Part shown: positions 16,741 through 25,494 of the stretch, piece by piece | How positions within the stretch are numbered: position 1 is the stretch's first letter | How the letters are laid out: each line of letters starts with the position of its first letter | NCBI GenBank assembly: GCA_016706865.1 | Contig: JADJIS010000003.1 | Span: 558,001 to 622,000, forward strand | Source: Bacteroidota bacterium | Lineage (GTDB): Bacteria; Bacteroidota; Bacteroidia; Chitinophagales; BACL12 | Direction of reading: 5' to 3' | Length of the DNA stretch: 64,000 bases | Translations under genes and position numbers: made by a program | The notes under the pieces: generated by a model | What the model was told of the DNA's origin: nothing | Database searches by the model: none | What the model saw: only the letters and a program-made list of their open reading frames with translations

Positions 16741-18171
16741 ATGAGAGTGGGGGAGCACACATATAAAATTCTATTGACCTTATTTTTAGCCGGTATTTGC
16801 TGTATCCCGGAGGCTGAAGCCCATGTAAAATGGTTCACCGACGGAAGTTATGCCGACAGGCCTTTGAGACTCAGCGAAGTTACCGAGGGCAGATTCTTTT
16901 ATGGATTACTGGCACTTTGTTTACTAGTGGTTATTCTTGGGGTTTGGTTGGACAGCCGAATTTCTAAATCAGGTTGGTATATTAAAATTGATACCTGGCT
17001 TGAAACCAGAAAGTCGTTTGCACCCATCGTTTTACGAGTGGCAGCAGCAATGGTTCTCATATTATCATGGCAAAGCAACGCAATGATAGTTCCCACCATT
17101 CCTATTCCAAAAGAGTATGCGTGGTTAGGATGGTTTCAATTTGTACTTGCATTTTGTTTACTTATTCCCAAATTGGTTCCTGTTGGTGGTTTAGGTATTG
17201 TGTTGATCTGGATAATGGGAAATATCACACTGCATCCCTTCCACATGCTGGATTATCTGATGATCGCAGGATGTGGTATCTATTTGATATTCAGTAGTTT
17301 GCGAAATGCAAAATTCCATGATATCGGTGTTGTGATCTTATATGCCACCGTAGGTTTCTCCCTTTGTTGGGTTGCTTTGGAAAAATTCATTTATCCTAAT
17401 TGGGCGCTTTTCCTTATCAAGGAACATCCAAAAATTGCCATGGGGCTCAATTTTAATTTTTTCCTTGAATCCATTGGTTTTGTTGAGTTTGGACTCGGTT
17501 TTTTGCTTTTGATCTGTTTTCTTCAGCGGCCATTGGCAATCACCATAACTATTGTATTTTTCATAACATCCTCCATTTTCGGTAAGGTGGAGATCATTGG
17601 GCATACCATGATACATGGCGCCCTGATCGTTTTTCTGTTGGAGGGCCCGGGGAAATACTATATAAAACTCAGGGAGAAATTTAAAAATGTTTTTCGAAGA
17701 ATGGCCTTTGCAGCTATCACTTTTGTTGCACTATTTGCCTGTATGGTGATGGGTTATTCTGAATTAGCAAACAATAAATACGAAAAAAAATTAGAGTTTT
17801 TAGCAAAAAAACCGAATAATCAGGGTGGACAATTAGAGTTAGCCGGTTACCCGAAATCTGAATTGCCTAGTATTTGGATGGAAATAAAAAAGGATGCTGT
17901 TAGTGGATATAATATTCAGTTCAATACCATAAAATTTGACTTTACACCTGATAAGATCAATACAGAACATGTTATGGGTGAAGGGTTTGTAAATTTATAC
18001 GTGAACGGTGAAAAAGTATCGCGAGTATATAGTGATAAGTTTCATCTCGATCTTAAAGAACCCGGCACTTACGAAATAGTGGCTACACTTAACACCAATA
18101 TGCAAAGTGAATATTGTGTGAGAGGCACTCCCATCTCCGCCAAGGAAAATATCATTATAGATGATAATTAG
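16741..18171 (+). CDS. Polytopic membrane protein with C-terminal periplasmic beta domain
   Basis: 476 residues from the ATG at 16741 (a TTG 12 bp upstream is possible but weaker). A signal-like segment ends at EAEAH; the mature protein starts AHVKWFTDGS. About eight to ten membrane segments follow (residues ~45-345), loosely resembling DoxX-like quinone-linked membrane proteins. The last ~110 residues form a soluble domain with EGFVNLYVNGEKVSRVYSD and FHLDLKEPGTYEIVATLN. It is like the extracytoplasmic domain with a GHAHLYVNG-type motif found in copper- and surface-associated proteins, but without its His pair (EGFVNLYV here). Function is unknown; the LutA-like gene follows after 67 bp. Confidence 0.7.
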   Translation: MRVGEHTYKILLTLFLAGICCIPEAEAHVKWFTDGSYADRPLRLSEVTEGRFFYGLLALCLLVVILGVWLDSRISKSGWYIKIDTWLETRKSFAPIVLRVAAAMVLILSWQSNAMIVPTIPIPKEYAWLGWFQFVLAFCLLIPKLVPVGGLGIVLIWIMGNITLHPFHMLDYLMIAGCGIYLIFSSLRNAKFHDIGVVILYATVGFSLCWVALEKFIYPNWALFLIKEHPKIAMGLNFNFFLESIGFVEFGLGFLLLICFLQRPLAITITIVFFITSSIFGKVEIIGHTMIHGALIVFLLEGPGKYYIKLREKFKNVFRRMAFAAITFVALFACMVMGYSELANNKYEKKLEFLAKKPNNQGGQLELAGYPKSELPSIWMEIKKDAVSGYNIQFNTIKFDFTPDKINTEHVMGEGFVNLYVNGEKVSRVYSDKFHLDLKEPGTYEIVATLNTNMQSEYCVRGTPISAKENIIIDDN

Positions 18172-18225
18172 ATATGGCCTTATTATATGTTGAAAAGGCT
18201 GATGTCTTTTTAACTCCTGTTTTAT

Positions 18226-18233
18226 TACATTTG
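18226..18233 (+). promoter_or_regulatory. -7 box (TAcaTTTG), very close to the start codon
   Basis: Perfect TAnnTTTG followed by CC; only 5 nt separate it from the ATG at 18239. Confidence 0.5.
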
Positions 18234-18238
18234 CCAAT

Positions 18239-18967
18239 ATGACTGAAGTTGATATTTTCATTCCTTGTTTTATTGATCAGCTGTTTCCTGAAACCGGGTT
18301 TAATATGGTGAAGGTTTTAGAAAAGGCAGGTTGTAAAGTACACTATAACCCAAATCAAACCTGTTGCGGACAACCATCATTTAATGCCGGCCATTGGAAG
18401 GAAATGGAGGATGTAGGAAAGAAATTTTTAGCGGATTTTGCTAATTCCGATCGCTCGGTTGTTGGTCCTTCGGGCTCCTGCGTTGGATTTGTGCGAAATT
18501 TTTATGGCGAATTATATGCGAATACTCCGGTGCATAACTACCACAAAAATTTAAAGAAAAATCTCTTCGAATTCAGTGAATTTATGGTGGATGTGCTAAA
18601 AGTGACAGACCTGGGTGGAAAATTAAAAGCAAAGATCACTTATCATGATGCGTGCGGTGCATTAAGGGAATGTAAAATAAAAGAGGCGCCAAGAAAACTT
18701 CTTTCCAATATTGAGGGTTTAGAGATTGTCGAGATGCAAAATTCGGAAACCTGTTGTGGATTTGGTGGAACCTTTGCAGTTAAATTTGAGCCAATTTCAA
18801 CAGGAATGGCAGATTCAAAGGTAAAAGATGCATTGGCCACCGGTGCAGAATATATTGTTTCCACAGATTATAGCTGTTTAATGCATATTGACGCGTATAT
18901 CAAAAAACAAAATAAGAACATCAAAGTAATGCATCTTGCAGATCTATTGGCCTTGAGTTTAGGATGA
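18239..18967 (+). CDS. LutA/YkgE-type (Fe-S)-binding oxidoreductase subunit
   Basis: A 242-residue protein with two cysteine-rich CCG domains: QTCCGQPSFNAGH with GPSGSCVGF in the first half, and YHDACGALRE with SETCCGFGGTFAVK in the second. This is the LutA (YkgE) subunit of the LutABC L-lactate dehydrogenase, which binds unusual Fe-S or heterodisulfide-reductase-like clusters in the cytoplasm. LutB and LutC are not adjacent here, so the partners are elsewhere or the role differs. I keep the symbol open for that reason. Confidence 0.85.
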   Translation: MTEVDIFIPCFIDQLFPETGFNMVKVLEKAGCKVHYNPNQTCCGQPSFNAGHWKEMEDVGKKFLADFANSDRSVVGPSGSCVGFVRNFYGELYANTPVHNYHKNLKKNLFEFSEFMVDVLKVTDLGGKLKAKITYHDACGALRECKIKEAPRKLLSNIEGLEIVEMQNSETCCGFGGTFAVKFEPISTGMADSKVKDALATGAEYIVSTDYSCLMHIDAYIKKQNKNIKVMHLADLLALSLG

Positions 18968-19028
18968 ATTTCCATTTTGTTTTTTTGAAAATAATTCCGT
19001 TAGTTAATTGTTATCTAAAAAATATTTC

Positions 19029-19694
19029 ATGACCTCCTTTGCAGAAATTGAGTTGCAGATAAATAAATATAAGGAGCAGGGACTTTCGCTTTTCAGCAGT
19101 TCTTCTTTTCAAACCCATAGTACGGTTTTATTGCATTTGATATCCAGGATCGACAAAAAAATTCCGGTTTATTTTCTGCATACCGGATTTCATTTTCCGG
19201 AAACTATTATCTACAAAAATCAGATCACCGAGTTGTTCGGTATTAATACTATAGATTTAAAATCATCCACACCTAAATTAATGCAAGTGGATGAACACGG
19301 TAAATTTCTTTTTACTAGCGATCCCGATTATTGTTGTTATTTAAATAAAATACAACCATTAGAACCGGCATTAGATAGTTTTGATGTCTGGATAAACGGC
19401 GTGCGCGCTGATCAAAATTCCAACCGGGCCAATTTTAATATGGAAGAAAAAACCAATCACAAAGCGTTTCGTTTTCATCCTATGTTGGAATGGACAAATA
19501 AAATGATCTATGCATATATCAGAGAATTTAACATACCTAAACATCCACTGGATGAAAAGGGATATTTAAGTGTGGGTTGCGAGCCATGTACGCGCAAGAT
19601 CGACCCTGAACTTATGCTTGATGAACGACAAGCAAGATGGTATGGTATGAATAAAACAGAATGTGGTTTACACACAGAATTAATTAAAAAATGA
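19029..19694 (+). CDS. cysH: Phosphoadenylyl/adenylyl-sulfate reductase (Fe-S type)
   Basis: 221 residues from the ATG at 19029 (a TTG at 19008 is less likely). It belongs to the PAPS/APS reductase family: a PP-loop-like region (SLFSSSSFQTHSTVLLHLI), LHTGFHFPET, WINGVRADQNSNR, and the C-terminal ECGLH that donates the catalytic Cys. The cysteine pairs CCYLNK (about residue 101) and GCEPCT (about 184) are those that hold a 4Fe-4S cluster, pointing to the APS-type assimilatory enzyme, which reduces adenylyl sulfate to sulfite. No cysD/N or sulfite reductase is adjacent. The stop overlaps the next gene by ATGA. Confidence 0.9.
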   Translation: MTSFAEIELQINKYKEQGLSLFSSSSFQTHSTVLLHLISRIDKKIPVYFLHTGFHFPETIIYKNQITELFGINTIDLKSSTPKLMQVDEHGKFLFTSDPDYCCYLNKIQPLEPALDSFDVWINGVRADQNSNRANFNMEEKTNHKAFRFHPMLEWTNKMIYAYIREFNIPKHPLDEKGYLSVGCEPCTRKIDPELMLDERQARWYGMNKTECGLHTELIKK

Positions 19695-20617
19695 ATATTT
19701 TAATAACAGGCGGCGCCGGATATATTGGATTTGCATTGGCAGAAAAACTTGCTGAAAATCCGGCAGTGGATAAAATTGTATTATACGATAATTTAAGCAG
19801 GCACAATGAAAATGTTTTTTTTGGTAAACTGGTTCACCCTGAAAAATTTCACCTTGTTCGGGCAGATATATTAGACGGCAGAAAATTAAATAATGCTTTA
19901 AAGAATATTGATATTGTTTATCATCTTGCAGCTAAGGTAATTACTCCTTTTGCAAATCAGGACCCTCATTTTTTTGAGCAGATAAATCATTGGGGGACTT
20001 CTGAATTAGTTGATGCCGTGGAGAAAAATAGCATTAAAAAATTAATTTATCTAAGCAGTGCATCTGTTTACGATAGAATAGTGGAGGAGGCAACAGAAGA
20101 TACTATCCCCAACCCAAATACTTATTATGGGATTTCTAAATTGAGGGGCGAAGAACATATTCATAGGTTACTGAATACTTCATCAAAATATATTATAAGA
20201 TGCGGAAACGTATACGGTTATAGTAAATCTATGCGTTTTGATGCGGTGATAAACAACTTCATGTTACAGGCTAATTTTGAAAATAAGATATCCATTCACG
20301 GAACCGGAGCTCAAACCAGAGCTTTTATCCATATTGAAAACGCCGCAGAAGCGCTTTCAAAGTTAGTGGATGCTGAAATACCCTCCGGCACTTTTAACCT
20401 TGTTACAAAAAACCTTGCGGTAAACGATATTGCAGAAGCCGTTCTGGAACTTTATCCATCTTGCGAACGAATATTTGTAAATCAGCATTTAAATCTTGGC
20501 AGCATAAAGGTTAGTGTAAAATCTACACTATGGGAGCATATTTCCATAAATGAAAATTCGTTGTTGGAAGAACTTTTGGCATTTAAAGAAAAATTTGCTT
20601 TCGCAAGAAATAATTAA
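19691..20617 (+). CDS. NAD-dependent epimerase/dehydratase (extended SDR)
   Basis: A 308-residue extended short-chain dehydrogenase. The NAD-binding glycine motif is TGGAGYIG near the N-terminus. Ser of LSSASVYD and the YYGISK motif (Tyr-x3-Lys) supply the catalytic triad. Such enzymes epimerise or dehydrate nucleotide sugars such as UDP-glucose or GDP-mannose. The exact substrate cannot be read. Coupled to cysH by a 4-bp overlap and followed by recQ and two glycosyltransferases, it most likely serves glycan synthesis. Confidence 0.88.
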   Translation: MNILITGGAGYIGFALAEKLAENPAVDKIVLYDNLSRHNENVFFGKLVHPEKFHLVRADILDGRKLNNALKNIDIVYHLAAKVITPFANQDPHFFEQINHWGTSELVDAVEKNSIKKLIYLSSASVYDRIVEEATEDTIPNPNTYYGISKLRGEEHIHRLLNTSSKYIIRCGNVYGYSKSMRFDAVINNFMLQANFENKISIHGTGAQTRAFIHIENAAEALSKLVDAEIPSGTFNLVTKNLAVNDIAEAVLELYPSCERIFVNQHLNLGSIKVSVKSTLWEHISINENSLLEELLAFKEKFAFARNN

Positions 20618-20635
20618 TTATTTGATCACAAAGTA

Positions 20636-22540
20636 ATGCAAACAATTCATACCATATTAAAACAATATTACGGGTATGATCAATTTCGTCCTTTGCAGGA
20701 GGATATCATTAATTCAGTTCTTGCAGGACAGGATACTCTTGCGCTTTTACCTACGGGCGGAGGAAAATCATTGTGTTTCCAAATTCCGGCATTATACATG
20801 GAAGGCATTTGTATTGTTGTAACTCCCCTCATTGCTTTAATGAAGGATCAGGTACACAATCTCAAAAAAAGAAATATTGAAGCAATTGCGATCTATAGCG
20901 GCATGAGTTATAAAGAAACGGATGCAGCTTTGGATAGTTGCGTTTATAAAGATATTAAATTTCTATATGTTTCTCCTGAACGTTTACTTACCGAAATGTT
21001 TCGCGAGCGGGTAAAAAAAATGAAACTCAATTTGATCGCAATCGACGAAGCGCATTGTATTTCACAATGGGGTTACGATTTCAGACCACCATATTTACAA
21101 ATTGCAGAGTTGCGACCATTATTTCCAAGTGTACCCGTTATTGCGCTCACTGCTTCTGCAACTACAAAAGTGTGTGAGGATATTCAGGATAAACTCCAAT
21201 TTAAAAAAAGAAATATTTTTCGATCGAGTTTTGTGCGTCCGAATTTAAGTTTTATTGTGCGGGAAACCGATAACAAAGAAGAAAAGTTAATTGAAATTTT
21301 GCGCAATGTTCCGGGGACCGGAGTTGTATATGTTCGCAACAGAAAAAAAACAAAAGATATTGCAGATTTCTTGCTCAGAAAAAAGATCAGTGCAAATTTT
21401 TATCACGCTGGTCTTGAACACGAAGTGCGAAACACAAGGCAAGAGAATTGGATAAATAACAAGACCAGAGTAATAGTTTGCACCAATGCATTTGGCATGG
21501 GCATCGACAAACCCGAAGTGCGCATAGTGGTGCATCTGGATATTCCGGAAAGTTTGGAGGCGTATTATCAGGAGGCTGGAAGAGCTGGCCGTGATGGATT
21601 TAAAGCCTATGCCGGGTTATTATTTGATGAACATGATATTATTGCACTGAAAGAATTTTTGGACAAACAATTTCCAGATATCACCTTTATAAGGAATGTG
21701 TATCACCAGTTGGGAAATTATTTTCAATTGGCATTCGGAGCAGGAGAGGGAGAAAATTTTGATTTCGATCTCATGGAATTCTGCAAACAATTTCAACTGA
21801 AACCTGCAGAAACAAAAAGTGCCTTAAAAATAATCGAGCAAAATAATTATATTTATGTAAGTGATGCATTAAATAAACTTTCCGGTATTTATATCCCCGT
21901 TGACAGAGAAACTATTTATCGGTTTCAAATTGAGAATAAACAATTTGAGCCAATAATTAAATTGATATTGCGAACCTCACCCGGTGTTTTCGATAATAGT
22001 ATGCCTATTCATGAAAGAGAGCTCGCTTATCATTTATCCATAAGTATTGAAAAGCTGATAGAGATTCTCCAATTTTTGCACGATCAGGGAGTTCTGGAAT
22101 ATACACCCGTGAAAACTAGGCCACAATTAACGTTTGTTGCAGCACGGGTTAATGCAACGCAATTGAATATAGATCAAAAACTTCTCGCACATTTAAAACA
22201 AACGGCTGAGATCAGGTATCAGGCTATTACTTCTTATGTGAGAAACAAATCGGAATGCAGGGTTAAAAATTTATTGCGTTATTTTGATGAGGAAACTGAA
22301 AATTGCGGACAATGCGATATTTGTGTCGAAAAAGGAAAGTTGGATATTACTGAAAAGGAATTTGACCTGATATATAAATGGATGGAAGAACAACTAAGAG
22401 CAAAAATTATGATGCCCGAAGAACTGTTCAAATTAAAATTACCGGTTAGAAAAGAAAAGGTTGCAGATGCCTTGAGTTTTTTAACAGACAATAAAAAAAT
22501 AAAACATACAAAAGATAATTTACTTATCTGGTGCGCATGA
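20636..22540 (+). CDS. recQ: ATP-dependent DNA helicase RecQ
   Basis: A 634-residue 3'-5' DNA helicase. The Q-like region (YGYDQFRPLQEDII), motif I (TGGGKSLC), II (DEAHC), the aromatic-rich loop (ISQWGYDFRPPY), III (TASAT), V (AFGMGIDKP) and VI (QEAGRAGRDG) are complete. The RQC region contains the zinc cysteines (CRVKNLLRYF ... CGQCDIC). There is no clear HRDC domain at the end, so this is the shorter RecQ type found in Bacteroidota. It acts in replication restart and recombination. The last codons overlap the next gene (ATGA). Confidence 0.95.
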   Translation: MQTIHTILKQYYGYDQFRPLQEDIINSVLAGQDTLALLPTGGGKSLCFQIPALYMEGICIVVTPLIALMKDQVHNLKKRNIEAIAIYSGMSYKETDAALDSCVYKDIKFLYVSPERLLTEMFRERVKKMKLNLIAIDEAHCISQWGYDFRPPYLQIAELRPLFPSVPVIALTASATTKVCEDIQDKLQFKKRNIFRSSFVRPNLSFIVRETDNKEEKLIEILRNVPGTGVVYVRNRKKTKDIADFLLRKKISANFYHAGLEHEVRNTRQENWINNKTRVIVCTNAFGMGIDKPEVRIVVHLDIPESLEAYYQEAGRAGRDGFKAYAGLLFDEHDIIALKEFLDKQFPDITFIRNVYHQLGNYFQLAFGAGEGENFDFDLMEFCKQFQLKPAETKSALKIIEQNNYIYVSDALNKLSGIYIPVDRETIYRFQIENKQFEPIIKLILRTSPGVFDNSMPIHERELAYHLSISIEKLIEILQFLHDQGVLEYTPVKTRPQLTFVAARVNATQLNIDQKLLAHLKQTAEIRYQAITSYVRNKSECRVKNLLRYFDEETENCGQCDICVEKGKLDITEKEFDLIYKWMEEQLRAKIMMPEELFKLKLPVRKEKVADALSFLTDNKKIKHTKDNLLIWCA

Positions 22541-23622
22541 AAAAAATAGTTTTTACCGTTACAAATGATATTACCTACGATCAGCGGATGGAACGTATTT
22601 GCACCTCCCTCAGCAGTAATAACTATGATGTTACACTTATTGGATTTTATAAAAAAAGATCAGTAAAACGGGAAAATAAACCCTATAAACAAATACGATT
22701 GTCCGTTTTTTTTAAAAGGGGAAAATTATTTTATCTGGAATACAATTTTCGTTTATTTTGGTTTTTACTTTTTAAAAAGTACGATATTTACTGCGGAATT
22801 GATCTTGACACGCTGCTGCCGGTTTATCTAAATGCAAAATTGAAAGGTAAACCTTGTGTTTATGATGCACATGAATATTACACCGAATTGCCCGAGATAG
22901 TAGACCGTCCATTGATAAAAAAAATGTGGACCCAATTAGAACGATGGTTATTACCACGGATTAAATACAATTATACCGTAGGTTTCTCTATTGCTGAAGC
23001 TTTGTCAAAAAAATACAAACAGCCTTATATAGTGATAAGGAATGTTCCGGTATTGTCTGAAAATCAACCCACAATTGCTAAACAAAATTTCATTTTATAT
23101 CAGGGAGCTTTAAACAAGGGCAGGGGATTGGAGAATTTGATGTTGGCAATGGAAAAAATTAATGCCCAATTGTATATTGCGGGAGAAGGTGATCTTTCTA
23201 AAGAATTAAGATATTTTGCATCACAATTACCCCACGCTAATAAAATTCGATTTTTAGGATATGTCCGGCCGGCTGAATTAAAACAATATACCCTGCAAGC
23301 AAAACTGGGCGTTAATTTTATTGAAAATATGGGATTGAGTTATTACTTCTCTCTCTCCAATAAATTTTTCGATTATATTCATGCAGGATTACCGCAGGTA
23401 ACGATGAATTTCCCCGAATATAAAAAATTGAATGATCAATATCATGTAGCTTTGTTAATAGATGATCTCGAACCGATCACGATTGCCAAAAATATAAACC
23501 AATTAATTTCGGATGCAACATTATATGAAAATTTGAAAAATAATTGCAGGAATGCAGCACAGGAATTAAATTGGCAAAAGGAAGAGAAGGATCTTATTAA
23601 ATTTTACAATGACATCCCCTGA
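22537..23622 (+). CDS. Glycosyltransferase, GT4-like
   Basis: A GT-B glycosyltransferase of 361 residues. The start is the ATG at 22537, which overlaps the recQ stop (ATGA); a GTG 6 bp upstream is less likely. Features: N-terminal VTNDITYDQRMERIC, CGIDLDTLLPVYLNA, YDAHEYYTELPE in the first Rossmann-like domain; YQGALNKGRGLENLM and the terminal E-x7-E-like region around LSNKFFDYIHAGLPQV in the second. It transfers a sugar from a nucleotide donor to a cell-surface glycan or lipid carrier. It overlaps the next glycosyltransferase by 14 bp. Confidence 0.88.
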   Translation: MKKIVFTVTNDITYDQRMERICTSLSSNNYDVTLIGFYKKRSVKRENKPYKQIRLSVFFKRGKLFYLEYNFRLFWFLLFKKYDIYCGIDLDTLLPVYLNAKLKGKPCVYDAHEYYTELPEIVDRPLIKKMWTQLERWLLPRIKYNYTVGFSIAEALSKKYKQPYIVIRNVPVLSENQPTIAKQNFILYQGALNKGRGLENLMLAMEKINAQLYIAGEGDLSKELRYFASQLPHANKIRFLGYVRPAELKQYTLQAKLGVNFIENMGLSYYFSLSNKFFDYIHAGLPQVTMNFPEYKKLNDQYHVALLIDDLEPITIAKNINQLISDATLYENLKNNCRNAAQELNWQKEEKDLIKFYNDIP

Positions 23623-24745
23623 TAGACATATAAATATCATTTCCTTTGATGTGCCTTATCCGCCGAATTATGGCGGAGTTATTGATGTTTATTATAAAAT
23701 AAAGGCTTTGTACAATGCAGGAATAAAAGTACATCTGCATTGTTTTGAATACGGAAGGGGTTCTGCTATGGAATTAAACACCATTTGCGAAGAGGTTTTT
23801 TATTATAAACGGGAAAAAATGTGGAAGGGTTTTTTATCGGATAAACCTTTTATCGTTCAGACAAGAAATAATAAATTACTTAAAAATAATCTCCTCAAAA
23901 ATAATTATCCAGTTTTGTTTGAAGGATTACACTGTTGTTATTTTTTAGGAGATGAATTTTTGCGCGGACGGCTCAAGATGGTGCGCATGCACAACGATGA
24001 GGCTAAGTATTACCTCGACCTTGCCAAAAGGGAAGATCGGTTTGCAAAAAAGATATATTATTTTGCGGAATATCGCCGCTTGTTAAAATATGAAAGGGTA
24101 TTGCAATTTGCAGATATTATTTATTGTATATCTCCAAGGGAAACAACACTTTATCAAAATAAATTTCGTGGCGTGCAATATCTCGCACCCTTCCATGGAA
24201 ATAACCAGCTGAACATTTTGGAGGGAAAAGGAAATTATATTCTTTACCATGGCAACCTCGATGTGAGTGAAAATAATGAAGCAGCCTTATATCTGGTAAA
24301 AAATATTTTTAATAAATTAAATTTTCCTTTTATCATCGCCGGAAATGCTCCTTCAGCGGAATTATATCAGGCTTCTGAAAATCTGAAACACATAAATATA
24401 GTTGAAAATCCCGATGATAAACAATTAATGAAACTTATTCAGGAAGCCCACATTAATTTACTCCCTACATTTCAAAACACCGGAATAAAATTAAAATTAT
24501 TAAATGCTCTGTTTAATGGTCGTTTTTGTATCGTGAATAGTATGATGACGGAACATACAGGTTTAGAAAAATACTGTGAAATAGCAGATGATCCACAAAT
24601 GATGAGCGAAATTATTTCCCAAAAAATGGAAACTATCTTTTCAAGTGAAATGATAATCCAAAGATCTGCACTTCAAAATGAATTTTCAGATAAGGAGGAA
24701 ATAAAAAAAATAATTACACAGTTGCAGCTTGCCCTTCCTGAATAA
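23609..24745 (+). CDS. Glycosyltransferase, GT-B fold
   Basis: A 378-residue protein that overlaps the previous glycosyltransferase by 14 bp. N-terminal FDVPYPPNYGGVIDVYYKI matches the start of GT4 enzymes (the GGV donor loop). The second domain has YHGNLDVSENNEAALYLV, IIAGNAPSAELY and LLPTFQNTGIKLKLLNAL, where the last motif contacts the nucleotide. It probably acts in the same glycan pathway as the gene before it. Its 3' end overlaps the convergent ftsE gene by 32 bp. Confidence 0.86.
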   Translation: MTSPDRHINIISFDVPYPPNYGGVIDVYYKIKALYNAGIKVHLHCFEYGRGSAMELNTICEEVFYYKREKMWKGFLSDKPFIVQTRNNKLLKNNLLKNNYPVLFEGLHCCYFLGDEFLRGRLKMVRMHNDEAKYYLDLAKREDRFAKKIYYFAEYRRLLKYERVLQFADIIYCISPRETTLYQNKFRGVQYLAPFHGNNQLNILEGKGNYILYHGNLDVSENNEAALYLVKNIFNKLNFPFIIAGNAPSAELYQASENLKHINIVENPDDKQLMKLIQEAHINLLPTFQNTGIKLKLLNALFNGRFCIVNSMMTEHTGLEKYCEIADDPQMMSEIISQKMETIFSSEMIIQRSALQNEFSDKEEIKKIITQLQLALPE

Positions 24746-25400
24746 GTTGACCATTTAGTGTGCGCAGAATTCGCATTGGAAATTTTTCCAGAATATTATA
24801 ATTATGTGTTGCCATTAAAATGGTGGTATTATACTCTTTATTTAAAAAACGTAAAAGCTGCATAATATCATCAGAAGTTTCAGGGTCAAGATTTCCTGTT
24901 GGCTCGTCGGCAATAATTGCAGTCGGATCATTAATAATGGCTCGAGCTATTACAACTCTTTGTTGTTCGCCACCCGAAAGTTCATGCGGCATTTTAAAAC
25001 CTTTTGATTGCAGGCCAACACGTTTCAGGGCTTCATCAATTTTAAGGCGAATTAATGCTTTGTCGTTTGTTCCCGTTGCCCTCAACACGAATTCAAGGTT
25101 ATCGTCCACCGATCTATCCATTAATAATTGAAAATCCTGGAATATTATACCGAGTTTCCGGCGAAGAAAAGGAACTGTTTTCCAGGTAAGTGTAGAAAGG
25201 TCGAAACCCGCTACCTGTGCACTTCCTGAATGTAATTTCAGATCACCGTATATCGTTTTTAATAAACTGCTTTTTCCTGTACCCGTTTTTCCTATCAGGT
25301 AAACAAATTCTCCATGAGATATTGTAAAAGTGACATCACTCAATACCAAATTTTTGCCTTGAAAAATATTTACATCAGAAAAAATGATATCGTTATTCAT
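24714..25400 (-). CDS. ftsE: Cell-division ABC ATPase FtsE
   Basis: A 228-residue ATPase that with FtsX regulates septal peptidoglycan hydrolases. Walker A GKTGTGKSS, Q-loop FQDFQLL, signature LSGGEQQR, Walker B AIIADEPTGNLD and switch His ATHNYNIL are all present; the sequence SDVTFTISHGEFVYLIGKTG matches FtsE better than exporter ATPases. ftsX is not adjacent, as is common in this phylum. The 3' end overlaps the convergent glycosyltransferase gene by 32 bp. A TAccTTCG box (25417-25424), a one-mismatch variant of the -7 consensus, lies upstream. Confidence 0.9.
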   Translation of the reverse strand: MNNDIIFSDVNIFQGKNLVLSDVTFTISHGEFVYLIGKTGTGKSSLLKTIYGDLKLHSGSAQVAGFDLSTLTWKTVPFLRRKLGIIFQDFQLLMDRSVDDNLEFVLRATGTNDKALIRLKIDEALKRVGLQSKGFKMPHELSGGEQQRVVIARAIINDPTAIIADEPTGNLDPETSDDIMQLLRFLNKEYNTTILMATHNYNILEKFPMRILRTLNGQLIQEGQAATV

Positions 25401-25482
25401 ATTACAAACTTTAAAGCGAAGGTAATTTCAAAAAATAGATATGAACAAAAACTTATTCACACCATTTAATAGTATTGTAACG

Positions 25483-25490
25483 TAATTTTG
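25483..25490 (+). promoter_or_regulatory. -7 box (TAatTTTG) almost touching the hemE start
   Basis: Perfect TAnnTTTG, with only 4 nt between its G and the hemE ATG, implying a leaderless or nearly leaderless mRNA. Confidence 0.55.
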
Positions 25491-25494
25491 CGCG

